DNA of 9,273 bases, taken from contig CALEOQ010000310.1 in the NCBI GenBank assembly GCA_937910255.1, positions 1 through 9,273 on the forward strand. Direction: 5' to 3'. The notes under the pieces are model-generated. The model worked only from the letters and a program-made list of their open reading frames with translations, ran no database searches and was not told the origin of the DNA. The stretch is from an uncultured Caulobacteraceae bacterium. GTDB taxonomy: Bacteria; Pseudomonadota; Alphaproteobacteria; Caulobacterales; Caulobacteraceae. Below are positions 1 to 6,177 of this stretch, in pieces. A program made the position numbers and the translations under genes. Every line of letters starts with the position of its first letter. Position 1 is the stretch's first letter.

Positions 1-13
1 GCCGGCGGCCCGC

Positions 14-865
14 TTGCGGGCTGGAAGAAGCGTTTCATGTATGTGCGGCGGTAAATGGCCGCCTAAGCCTGCGGGGCGCCTGAACGCCCAATCAAGCCCG
101 GCCGGGTTCCGGTTGCAGGCCGCCGGCATCCAGGCCGACCTGAAGACCGTCATGGCCCTGGGGGGTTATGGCGCCACGGCGATCACCGCCGTCACGGTGC
201 AGAACACCCTGGGGGTGAGCGCCGTCCACCCGATCCCCGTGGAGATCGTGCTGGCGCAGGCCCGAGCCGTGCTGGGCGACATCGGCGCCGATGCGATCAA
301 GACCGGCATGCTCGGCGACGTGGCCATGGTCGAGGCCGTCGCCAGCCTGCTGGACGAGGCGACGGGGCTGCCCGCGGTCATCGATCCGGTGATGATCGCC
401 AAGGGCGGCGCGGCCCTCTTGCCGGACGCGGCCATCGCCGCGGTGCGCAGCCTGCTGGTCCCCCGGGCGGGCCTCCTGACCCCCAACGCCCCCGAAGCCG
501 AAGCCCTGACCGGGCTGGCTGTGGAGAGCCTGGACGACCAGTGGCGCGCCGGCGAGGCCTTGCTCAAGCTCGGCGCCCGGGCGGTGCTGATGAAGGGCGG
601 CCACGTGGCCGGCGAGCGGGTGGTCGACCTGTTGCTGACGCCCACCGGCGAGACGGTGTTCGAGACCGACCGCCAGGACACCCGCCACACCCACGGCACC
701 GGCTGCACCCTGGCCTCGGCCTGCGCCACAGGCCTCGCCCAGGGCCTGGACCTGTCCACCGCCGTAGCCCAGGCCTGGGCCTATGTGCAGGAGGCCATGG
801 CCCACGCGCCGGGCCTGGGGAAGGGCCACGGCCCCCTGGACCACGCCTGGACCCTGCGGGGATGA
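14..865 (+). CDS. thiD: Hydroxymethylpyrimidine/phosphomethylpyrimidine kinase, 5' end unreliable
   Basis: ThiD phosphorylates HMP and then HMP-phosphate in the cytoplasm to give HMP-PP for thiamine synthesis. It belongs to the ribokinase-like fold. Visible family motifs are AGIQADLKTVMALGGYG (residues 38-53), VIDPVMIAKGG (122-132), TPNAPEAEALTG (156-167), VLMKGGH (191-197) and the anion-hole/catalytic segment HTHGTGCTLASA (225-236) with Cys231. From about position 115 onward the gene is intact and normal. The N-terminus is not: the usual AGSDSGGGAGIQ block reads AGFRLQAAGIQ, and there is no in-frame ATG. The frame is open to the contig edge; the TTG at 14 is only the first formal start, and residues 1-30 look unlike the family. 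A start near the CTG at 80 would give a more usual length. The 3' end overlaps the next gene as ATGA, so the two are probably co-transcribed. Identity is sure; the start is not. Confidence 0.9.
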   Translation: MRAGRSVSCMCGGKWPPKPAGRLNAQSSPAGFRLQAAGIQADLKTVMALGGYGATAITAVTVQNTLGVSAVHPIPVEIVLAQARAVLGDIGADAIKTGMLGDVAMVEAVASLLDEATGLPAVIDPVMIAKGGAALLPDAAIAAVRSLLVPRAGLLTPNAPEAEALTGLAVESLDDQWRAGEALLKLGARAVLMKGGHVAGERVVDLLLTPTGETVFETDRQDTRHTHGTGCTLASACATGLAQGLDLSTAVAQAWAYVQEAMAHAPGLGKGHGPLDHAWTLRG

Positions 866-1440
866 GCGCCGAGCCCGAGCTGGAACAGCGGCTGGCCGAC
901 ATCCTGCGCGCAGCCCCCAGCCTGATGGGGGTGATGGAGACCGCCCGGGATCTCGCCCTGCCCGACTGGATGATCTTCTCCGGCGCCATCTATCAAAAGG
1001 CGCTCAACCATCTGACTGGCCGCGACCCCGACTATGGCCTGAAGGACTATGACCTCGGCTATTTCGATGCCGGCGACCTCAGCTACGAGGCCGAGGACCA
1101 GGTCATCCGCCGGGCGGCGGCGGCCTATGGCCCGCCCCTGGACGCCCTGGTGGAGGTGCGCAACCAGGCCCGGGTGCACCTGTGGTTCGAAGACCGGTTT
1201 GGCGAGCCCTACGCCGCGTTGAGCTCCAGCGCCGAGGCGCTGACCCGGTTCACCTCGACCATGTTCGCCGTGGGCGCGCGGCTGGAGGACGACGGGACCT
1301 TGCGCATCTTCGCCCCCTTCGGGCTTTCGGACCTGTTCGCCCTGCGCCTGGTCCCCAATCCTTTGCGCCAGACCCTGGGGTTCGCCCGTACGGCGGCGGC
1401 GGCCCAGGGACGCTGGCCGGAGCTGACCCTCCAAGCCTGA
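862..1440 (+). CDS. Nucleotidyltransferase-like protein, NTP_transf_6 (COG3575) family
   Basis: This 192-residue cytoplasmic protein matches, from memory, the uncharacterised family NTP_transf_6 (formerly DUF925). Segments I recognise are the SGAIYQKALNHLTG stretch (residues 40-53), KDYDLGYFD (61-69) with a D-x-D pair at Asp62/Asp64 as expected for metal binding in nucleotidyltransferases, NQARVHLWFEDRFG (101-114) and APFGLSDLFALRLVPNP (151-167). Its length is typical of the family. The substrate is unknown and I do not assign one. The ATG at 862 overlaps the thiD stop (ATGA), which implies translational coupling. The coupling might hint at a role near cofactor metabolism, but in GC-rich alphaproteobacteria such overlaps are common and the link is weak. 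The family call is fairly secure; the function is open. Confidence 0.82.
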   Translation: MSAEPELEQRLADILRAAPSLMGVMETARDLALPDWMIFSGAIYQKALNHLTGRDPDYGLKDYDLGYFDAGDLSYEAEDQVIRRAAAAYGPPLDALVEVRNQARVHLWFEDRFGEPYAALSSSAEALTRFTSTMFAVGARLEDDGTLRIFAPFGLSDLFALRLVPNPLRQTLGFARTAAAAQGRWPELTLQA

Positions 1441-1464
1441 TCACCGAACAGGGCAAGCTCCGCC

Positions 1465-1493
1465 TTGATGGGGCCGGGACCAGGGCCTAACTG
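1465..1493 (+). promoter_or_regulatory. Candidate promoter for the PhzF-family gene
   Basis: In the 83-nt gap before the PhzF-family gene, TTGATGG (1465-1471) is followed after 14 bases by CCTAACTG (1486-1493). This partly matches the Caulobacter housekeeping consensus TTGACGS-N10-14-GCTANAWC: 6 of 7 positions in the -35 element, about half in the -10. By the E. coli consensus the -10 is poor. It would place transcription start about 25 nt before the ATG at 1524. Suggestive only. Confidence 0.27.
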
Positions 1494-1523
1494 AACCGCT
1501 CAACGCCAGATGCGAGACCTCCC

Positions 1524-2336
1524 ATGCGCCAGTGGACCATAGACGCCTTCGCCACGGCCCCGTTCCGGGGCAATCCCGCCTGTGTGGTCGAGCCCTTCGA
1601 AGCCTGGCCTGCGGACGACTGGATGCAGACCCTGGCGGCGGAGAACAACCAGGCCGAGACCGCCTTCCTGCTGCGGACCGATGCGCCGGCCCGCTTCGGC
1701 CTGCGCTGGTTCACGCCCACCCTGGAGGTGCCCCTGTGCGGCCACGCCACCCTGGCCAGCGCTCACATGCTGTTCGCCGAGCTCGACGTCGCCGCCGCCG
1801 CCATCACCTTCGACACCCAGTCCGGTCCGCTGATCGTGTCGCGGGAGGGACAGGCCTACGCCATGGATTTCCCGGCCGCCCCCGTCCATCGGATCGACAC
1901 GCCGGACGGCCTCGCCACGGCCCTGGGCGTCGAGCCGCAAGAGGTCTGGGCTGGTCCCTTCCTGGTGGCGATCCTGAAGGACGAGGCGCAGGTGCGGAGC
2001 CTCACCCCCGATCTCGCCGCGCTCAAGGCCATTTCCAGCGCCGCCACCCAGGGCCGCGGCAATGTCGGGGTCGCCGCCCTGGCCGGCGACGCGGCCCCCT
2101 ATGAGGTGGTCAGCCGTTTCTTCGCCCCGGGATCGGGCATTCCCGAGGACCCGGCCACGGGCTCCCTGCACTGCATGTTGAGCCCGATCTTCGCCGCCCA
2201 ACTCGGCCGGACGCGGCTGGCCTTCCACCAGGCCTATCCCGGCCGGGGCGGCGACCTGGACTGCGAACTGGCCGGGGATCGGGTGATCCTGCGCGGCCAG
2301 GCGGTCAGCGTGATCGAGAGCCGGCTGCGGCTCTAG
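1524..2336 (+). CDS. PhzF-family isomerase/epimerase
   Basis: This is a 270-residue member of the PhzF family (diaminopimelate-epimerase-like fold, two similar lobes). The best-known member isomerises a dihydro-anthranilate in phenazine synthesis, but most homologues have no known substrate. Visible signatures are DAFATAPFRGNPACVV near the N-terminus (residues 7-22), NNQAETAFL (41-49) with the catalytic Glu at 45, the same number as in PhzF of Pseudomonas, then PLCGHATLASAH (70-81), and RFFAPGSGIPEDPATGSLHC (198-217) in the second lobe. Length is typical and nothing is missing. There is no phenazine cluster around it, so a phenazine role is unlikely and I give no symbol. It starts 83 nt after the nucleotidyltransferase-like gene, without a strong Shine-Dalgarno, and converges on purK. 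Family call is firm, substrate unknown. Confidence 0.93.
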   Translation: MRQWTIDAFATAPFRGNPACVVEPFEAWPADDWMQTLAAENNQAETAFLLRTDAPARFGLRWFTPTLEVPLCGHATLASAHMLFAELDVAAAAITFDTQSGPLIVSREGQAYAMDFPAAPVHRIDTPDGLATALGVEPQEVWAGPFLVAILKDEAQVRSLTPDLAALKAISSAATQGRGNVGVAALAGDAAPYEVVSRFFAPGSGIPEDPATGSLHCMLSPIFAAQLGRTRLAFHQAYPGRGGDLDCELAGDRVILRGQAVSVIESRLRL

Positions 2337-2377
2337 CTCCATGCAGGACGGGCCGAGCCCGCCGTTCTTGAGCTAGA
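2332..2377. terminator. Nested palindrome across the phzF-like/purK convergent stops
   Basis: An 8-bp perfect inverted repeat, TCTAGCTC (2332-2339) and GAGCTAGA (2370-2377), encloses a second hairpin CGGGC-CGA-GCCCG (2349-2361). On the plus strand the inner hairpin is followed by CCGTTCTT, a poor U-tract; on the minus strand there is none. The outer arms contain the TAG stop of each convergent gene (2334-2336 plus strand, 2375-2373 minus strand). The position fits a bidirectional terminator or transcript-end stabiliser. This is inferred from structure only. Confidence 0.4.
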
Positions 2378-3455
2378 TCGCAGACAGCCTGTTGATGTGG
2401 CCCATCTTGCGGCCGGGCTTGGCCTCGCGCTTGCCATAGAGGTGCAGCCGGGTTTCAGGCTCCGCGGCCAGTTTCAGCCAGGCGCCGGCTTCGTCGCCGA
2501 GCAGGTTGAGCATCTCCACATGGGCGCGGGCCTGGGTGGGGCCAAGCGGCCAGCCGGCGACGGCGCGGATGTGCTGCTCGAACTGGCAGACCTCGCAGCC
2601 GTCCTGGGTCCAGTGGCCGGTATTGTGCACCCGGGGCGCGATCTCATTGGCCAGCAGGCGGCCGTCCGCCAGCTCGAACAGTTCGATGCCGATCACCCCC
2701 ACATAGTCCAGGCGGCCGAGGATCTGGGCGGCGATCCGCTCGGCCTGGGCGGCTAGGTCGGGGCCGGCCGGGGCCGGGGCCACGGTGCGGCGCAGGACGC
2801 CGCCCTCATGATGGTTCTCGCCTAAGGGATAGATGGCCAGTTCCCCGTCCCGGCCGCGGGCGGCGATCACCGACAGCTCGCGGACGAAGTCGGCCGGGGC
2901 CTCCAGAATGCAGGGCACGCCTCCCAGGGCCTCGAAGACGGCGGCGGCGTCGGCGGCGTGCTCCACCCACTTCTGGCCCTTGCCGTCATAGCCCTCGCGG
3001 CGGGTCTTCATCAGGGACGGGACGCCGATCTGGGCGGCGGCCTCAAGGGCGTCCTCGCCGCTGTCCACCTGGGCGAAGGCCACGGTGCGGACCCCGGCCT
3101 CGTTGAGAAAGGTCTTCTCGGCCACCCGGTCCTGGGCCACGGCCAGGGCCAGGCCGCTGGGCGCCACCGGCGCGCCCAGGGCCTTCAGCCGCTCGACGGC
3201 GGCGGCGGGCACATTCTCGAACTCATAGGTGATGACGTCGCAGAGATCGGCCAGGCGGGCGAGGCCGTCGGGGTCGTCAAAGGGGGCGATCACCGTCTCC
3301 CGGGCCACCCGGCTGGCCGGGGCGTCCAGCTCCGGCGTCAGGATGACCACGTCGAAGCCCAGGCGGGCGGCCGCCAGGGCCAGCATGCGGCCCAGCTGGC
3401 CGCCGCCCAGAACGCCGATGGTCGCGCCCGGCGCCAGGGGAAAGCCCGGTCCCAT
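2373..3455 (-). CDS. purK: 5-(carboxyamino)imidazole ribonucleotide synthase
   Basis: PurK uses ATP and bicarbonate to convert AIR to N5-CAIR in de novo purine synthesis; PurE then rearranges the product. The 360-residue protein is an ATP-grasp enzyme of normal length. Visible are the N-terminal glycine-rich IGVLGGGQLGRML (residues 13-25), the ATP-grasp segment MKTRREGYDGKGQ (149-161), the metal/ATP-binding NEIAPRVHNTGHWT (270-283) and the C-terminal LHLYGKREAKPGRKMGH (337-353). The ATG overlaps the purE stop by one base (TGATG), so translation is coupled to purE, and the order purE-purK is the common one. Its stop lies in a palindrome shared with the convergent PhzF-family gene. Identification is secure. 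Confidence 0.97.
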   Translation of the reverse strand: MGPGFPLAPGATIGVLGGGQLGRMLALAAARLGFDVVILTPELDAPASRVARETVIAPFDDPDGLARLADLCDVITYEFENVPAAAVERLKALGAPVAPSGLALAVAQDRVAEKTFLNEAGVRTVAFAQVDSGEDALEAAAQIGVPSLMKTRREGYDGKGQKWVEHAADAAAVFEALGGVPCILEAPADFVRELSVIAARGRDGELAIYPLGENHHEGGVLRRTVAPAPAGPDLAAQAERIAAQILGRLDYVGVIGIELFELADGRLLANEIAPRVHNTGHWTQDGCEVCQFEQHIRAVAGWPLGPTQARAHVEMLNLLGDEAGAWLKLAAEPETRLHLYGKREAKPGRKMGHINRLSAI

Positions 3456-3967
3456 CAGTCTTCCACCGTCTCGGCCACGGCGTCGGCCAGGGCTTGCGCG
3501 AAGGCGGTCAGGCGGCCGGCGAGGTCAGGGTCGCCCAGCGCCAGGATGCGGGCGGCCAGGATGCCGGCGTTCTTGGCGCCGGCCTCGCCGATGGCCAGGG
3601 TGGCCACGGGAATGCCGCCGGGCATCTGGACGATGGAGAGCAGGCTATCCATGCCCTTCAGCGCCTTGGACTCCACCGGCACGCCCAGGACCGGCAGTTC
3701 GGTCATGGAGGCGGCCATGCCCGGCAGGTGGGCCGCGCCGCCGGCCCCGGCGATGATCACCTGGTAGCCCTTGGCCTTGGCGGTGGTGGCGAAGTCATAG
3801 AGCCGCTGGGGCGTGCGGTGGGCCGAGACCACCTTGGCCTCCCAGGCCACGCCGAGGGCGTCGAGCTGCTCGGCCGCCAACCGCATCGTCGGCCAGTCGG
3901 AGCGGCTGCCCATGATAATGGCGACGGGCGGACAGCCGCCTGGGCCGGCGGGGTGGGAATTGGCCAT
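3455..3967 (-). CDS. purE: N5-carboxyaminoimidazole ribonucleotide mutase
   Basis: PurE moves the carboxylate of N5-CAIR to give CAIR, the step after PurK in purine synthesis. The protein has 170 residues, the usual class I bacterial length. Motifs seen are IIMGSRSDWPTM (residues 17-28), VVSAHRTP (47-54) with the conserved active-site His50, and AGAGGAAHLPGMAA (73-86). The frame is open further upstream, but MANSHPAG at 3967 is chosen for three reasons: it gives family length, GAGGGG lies 8 nt before it, and a good promoter ends about 30 nt upstream, inside the longer frame. The gene is transcribed away from the GGDEF gene and overlaps purK by one base. Pairing with PurK shows this is the bacterial N5-CAIR mutase type rather than the AIR carboxylase type. 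Confidence 0.97.
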   Translation of the reverse strand: MANSHPAGPGGCPPVAIIMGSRSDWPTMRLAAEQLDALGVAWEAKVVSAHRTPQRLYDFATTAKAKGYQVIIAGAGGAAHLPGMAASMTELPVLGVPVESKALKGMDSLLSIVQMPGGIPVATLAIGEAGAKNAGILAARILALGDPDLAGRLTAFAQALADAVAETVED

Positions 3968-3997
3968 CGGACGGGCCCCTCGGTCGGAAAGGCGCGG

Positions 3998-4025
3998 AGT
4001 ATAGGCGCCGCCTTTGCGCCGGCAA
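3998..4025 (-). promoter_or_regulatory. Candidate purEK promoter
   Basis: On the minus strand TTGCCG (4025-4020) and TATACT (4003-3998) are separated by 16 bases. The -10 matches 5 of 6 consensus bases, and CCTATACT also partly fits the alphaproteobacterial GCTANAWC form. The predicted transcription start near 3990 leaves a leader of about 23 nt holding a GAGGGG ribosome-binding site 8 nt before the purE ATG. The short leader leaves no room for a purine riboswitch. The plus-strand promoter for the divergent GGDEF gene must lie in the same 109-nt gap, but I see no convincing match. Confidence 0.55.
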
Positions 4026-4076
4026 CCGATCACCGGTAGGTTTCTTATGGTTAAGGCTGGATGTGATTCCCTTCCC

Positions 4077-4796
4077 ATGAAGATCACGGGCGCACGCGCT
4101 GAACCCTTTGCGGCGATCCGCAAGCGGGCCCTGGCCCAGGCCGGCGCCCAGAGCGCGGCCGCCCGCGCCCTGCCGGCTGACACCTCGGGCTTCCTGGGCA
4201 TTTCCGAAGCCGAGATGACGCCGGTGGTCCGCGGCGCCCTGCAGACCCTGCTGACCGAGATCGATGACCTGCGGGGCGAGGTCTCCCGGCTCAAGGCCAA
4301 GCTGGCCGAGGTCGAAGGCCTGGCCGACCGCGATCCCCTGACCCCGCTGCTCAACCGGCGGGCCTTTATGCGCGAGCTGTCGCGGGTGCAGACCTTTTCC
4401 CGGCGTTACGCCTCGCCGGCCAGCCTGGTCTATTTCGACCTGGACGACTTCAAGAGCGTCAATGACCGGTTCGGCCACGCCGCCGGCGATGCGGTGCTGA
4501 AGGCCGTGGCCGAGCGGCTGACCGGCCTGGTGCGCGAGAGCGACGTGGTCGGGCGGATGGGGGGCGACGAGTTCGCCGTCATTCTGGTGCAGGCCACGGT
4601 CCGCACCGCCCAGGCCAAGGCCGAGGCCCTGGCCCGGACCCTGGAACAGGCGCCGATCCAGTTCGGGGACTGGTCGGCGCCCCTGCACATCTCGTTCGGG
4701 GTCTGCGAGATTCCGCACGATGGAGAGGCCGAGGCGATCGTCGCCCAGGCCGATGCGGCCATGTTCATCCGCAAGCGTGAGCGCCAGACCGGCTGA
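4077..4796 (+). CDS. DgcB-like diguanylate cyclase (GGDEF protein)
   Basis: The protein makes cyclic di-GMP from two GTP. It has 239 residues, no signal peptide and no membrane segment, so it is cytoplasmic. An Ala-rich N-terminus is followed by a likely coiled coil (about residues 52-84, with EIDDLRGEVSRLKAKLAEVE) and a GGDEF domain (about 85-235). The domain has FDLDDFKSVND and FGHAAGD for metal and GTP binding, an intact GGDEF at 162-166, and an RESD inhibitory site (153-156) exactly five residues upstream, so product inhibition is expected. Start, coiled coil and size resemble Caulobacter DgcB, as I remember it, which promotes surface attachment. The start at 4077 is preferred because homologues begin MKI(S/T)G; ATGs at 4014 and 4047 are in frame, and the former overlaps the purE promoter. 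It overlaps the next gene by one base. The enzymatic call is strong; orthology to DgcB is moderate. Confidence 0.93.
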   Translation: MKITGARAEPFAAIRKRALAQAGAQSAAARALPADTSGFLGISEAEMTPVVRGALQTLLTEIDDLRGEVSRLKAKLAEVEGLADRDPLTPLLNRRAFMRELSRVQTFSRRYASPASLVYFDLDDFKSVNDRFGHAAGDAVLKAVAERLTGLVRESDVVGRMGGDEFAVILVQATVRTAQAKAEALARTLEQAPIQFGDWSAPLHISFGVCEIPHDGEAEAIVAQADAAMFIRKRERQTG

Positions 4797-5587
4797 TGGC
4801 CTGGACGCGCACCTATGAAGAGGCCGAGCCCCAGCGGGTCAATCGCTGGCTGGCTCAGAGCGGCGTCTGCTCCCGCCGTGAGGCCGAGGCGCTGATCGCC
4901 GCCGGCCAGGTCTCCATCGACGGCGAGACGGTCTCCGACCCCGGCCGCAAGATCGAGCACGGCCAGACGCTGACCCTGGACGACGGCGCCCAGGCCCGCC
5001 TCGAGGGCCAGATGACGGTGATCGTCAACAAGCCGGTGGGCTATGTCTCGGCCCAGCCGGAGCCCGGTCAGGTTCCCGCCGCGCGCCTGCTGACCCGCCA
5101 GGCCCTGTGGGGGGAGGATAGCGAAATCCCCGCCGCCGATCGCAGCCTGGCCCCGGTGGGACGGCTGGACCTGGACAGCCGCGGCCTGCTGATCCTGTCG
5201 GAGGACGGGGTGGTGACCAAGGCGGTGATCGGCCCGGACTCCCAGATGGAGAAGGAATATCTGGTGCGGGTGCGTGGCGACATCGGCGAGCCGGTGCTGG
5301 CGCGCCTGCGCCACGGCCTGGCCCTGGATGGTCGCCAGTTGAAGCCGGCCAAGGTCACCCTGGCCGGCGACCAGCGCCTGCGCTTCATCCTGACCGAGGG
5401 CCGCAACCGCCAGATCCGCCGGATGTGCGACCTGGTGGGGCTGTCGATCATCGACCTCTACCGCCTGCGGATCGGCCCCCTGAAGGTGGGCGACCTGCCC
5501 GAAGGCCGCTGGCGACCGATCACGCCCCGCGAACGGGAAGCCCTGATCACCCCAGGCTTCAGCCCCAAGCCCGTCCGCCGCCGTTGA
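4796..5587 (+). CDS. RluF-like 23S rRNA pseudouridine synthase (RsuA/RluB/RluE/RluF family)
   Basis: This 263-residue enzyme isomerises a uridine in rRNA to pseudouridine. An S4 RNA-binding domain lies at about residues 14-60 (RVNRWLAQSGVCSRREAEAL, then GQVSIDGETV). The catalytic domain follows, with VIVNKPVGYVS (75-85), the signature VGRLDLDSRGLLILSEDG (121-138) carrying catalytic Asp125, KEYLVRV (153-159) and LTEGRNRQIRRMCDLVG (199-215). The NRQIRRMC segment and the spacing are closest to RluF, which modifies U2604 of E. coli 23S rRNA; RluB or RsuA specificity cannot be excluded. A basic tail (KPVRRR) ends the protein. The ATG overlaps the GGDEF stop (TGATG), so the two are probably made from one message. 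No Shine-Dalgarno is obvious, consistent with coupling. Confidence 0.92.
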   Translation: MAWTRTYEEAEPQRVNRWLAQSGVCSRREAEALIAAGQVSIDGETVSDPGRKIEHGQTLTLDDGAQARLEGQMTVIVNKPVGYVSAQPEPGQVPAARLLTRQALWGEDSEIPAADRSLAPVGRLDLDSRGLLILSEDGVVTKAVIGPDSQMEKEYLVRVRGDIGEPVLARLRHGLALDGRQLKPAKVTLAGDQRLRFILTEGRNRQIRRMCDLVGLSIIDLYRLRIGPLKVGDLPEGRWRPITPREREALITPGFSPKPVRRR

Positions 5588-5610
5588 GCGCGCCTCGCCT
5601 TCGCCATAAT
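5584..5610 (+). promoter_or_regulatory. Candidate promoter for the DUF6438-type lipoprotein
   Basis: TTGAGC (5584-5589), overlapping the pseudouridine synthase stop, and CATAAT (5605-5610) are 15 bases apart. The -10 matches 5 of 6 bases and is one of few AT-rich spots in the gap, but the spacing is shorter than the ideal 17. It would give a leader of about 45 nt before the lipoprotein gene. Confidence 0.33.
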
Positions 5611-5664
5611 GCCCGGTGAACTGGGGATGCAGGTCCCGGCGCCCGGCGACCCTTGGAGATGCTC

Positions 5665-6168
5665 ATGTTGAAAGCCCTCGCCGCCTCGGCGCTCCTGCTG
5701 AGCCTCACCGCCTGCGCCACCCCTATGGAGGGCGGCGGCCAAGCCGCCCCGGGCGAGACGATCAGCCTGGCCGTGGGGCCGTGCTTTGGCTTCTGCCCGG
5801 TCTATTCGGTGAGCGTGGCGCCGGACGGGGCCGTGCGGTTCGAGGGCGAGCGGCACACCACCGTGGTCGGCGTGAAGGAAAAGACGGTCTCGCCTCAGGC
5901 CTATCAGGCGGTCGCCCGGTCGCTGGCGCCCTGGCGGCCGGCCAGCGGGACAAGCGCCGAGACCGAATGCGAGCAACGAGCCAGCGATCTGCCGACCTAT
6001 ACGGTGGTCTGGACGGATGCGGCCGGGGGCAAGACCACCCTCAACCACGACGGCGGCTGCATGTCGGAGACCAACCGCCAGCTCAAGGCGGCGCTGCAGG
6101 CCATTCCCGGCCAGCTGGGCGTGGAGCCCTGGCTGGAACGGCCGGCCAACGACCCCAATGTCCGCTGA
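5665..6168 (+). CDS. Small lipoprotein, DUF6438-type
   Basis: A 167-residue protein with a lipoprotein signal peptide: basic start MLK, hydrophobic ALAASALLLSL and lipobox LTAC with the lipidated Cys at 17. It is thus anchored in a membrane, probably the outer one, facing the periplasm. After a short Gly/Pro linker comes the segment GPCFGFCPVYSVSVAPDG (residues 38-55), which I associate with DUF6438. Four further cysteines (40, 44, 102, 132) could form two disulfides. No catalytic motif is visible and the function is unknown. In-frame starts exist at 5653 (TTG), 5659 and 5665; 5665 is preferred because GGAG (5655-5658) sits 6 nt before it and a signal peptide starts there directly. The gene lies alone between the pseudouridine synthase and the convergent ligD, whose stop is only 9 nt away. 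Confidence 0.85.
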   Translation: MLKALAASALLLSLTACATPMEGGGQAAPGETISLAVGPCFGFCPVYSVSVAPDGAVRFEGERHTTVVGVKEKTVSPQAYQAVARSLAPWRPASGTSAETECEQRASDLPTYTVVWTDAAGGKTTLNHDGGCMSETNRQLKAALQAIPGQLGVEPWLERPANDPNVR

Positions 6169-6177
6169 TCTCGACGC

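Noticed and set aside
1..54. A frame open from the left edge and ending at TAA 52-54 (...GWKKRFMYVRR), possibly the 3' end of a gene before thiD.
   Set aside because: Only 17 codons, in a stretch that already looks corrupted, with no recognisable family; it cannot be supported as a gene.
92..844. Long minus-strand frames opposite thiD.
   Set aside because: They mirror the codon bias of a GC-rich gene on the other strand; the translation is Gly/Gln/His-rich without any domain, while the plus strand encodes ThiD.
1524..2336. PhzF-family gene as evidence of a phenazine cluster.
   Set aside because: No other phenazine gene is nearby, and most family members are unrelated to phenazines.
1500..2342. 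A 280-codon minus-strand frame opposite the PhzF-family gene.
   Set aside because: Same length range as the real gene but low-complexity translation with no family motifs; an antisense shadow.
2958..3767. A plus-strand frame across purK and purE.
   Set aside because: It crosses two well-identified genes in antisense and has no recognisable motif.
3968..4354. Upstream extension of the purE frame to 4354.
   Set aside because: It runs antisense through the GGDEF gene and the likely purE promoter; the start at 3967 gives the normal PurE length and a ribosome-binding site.
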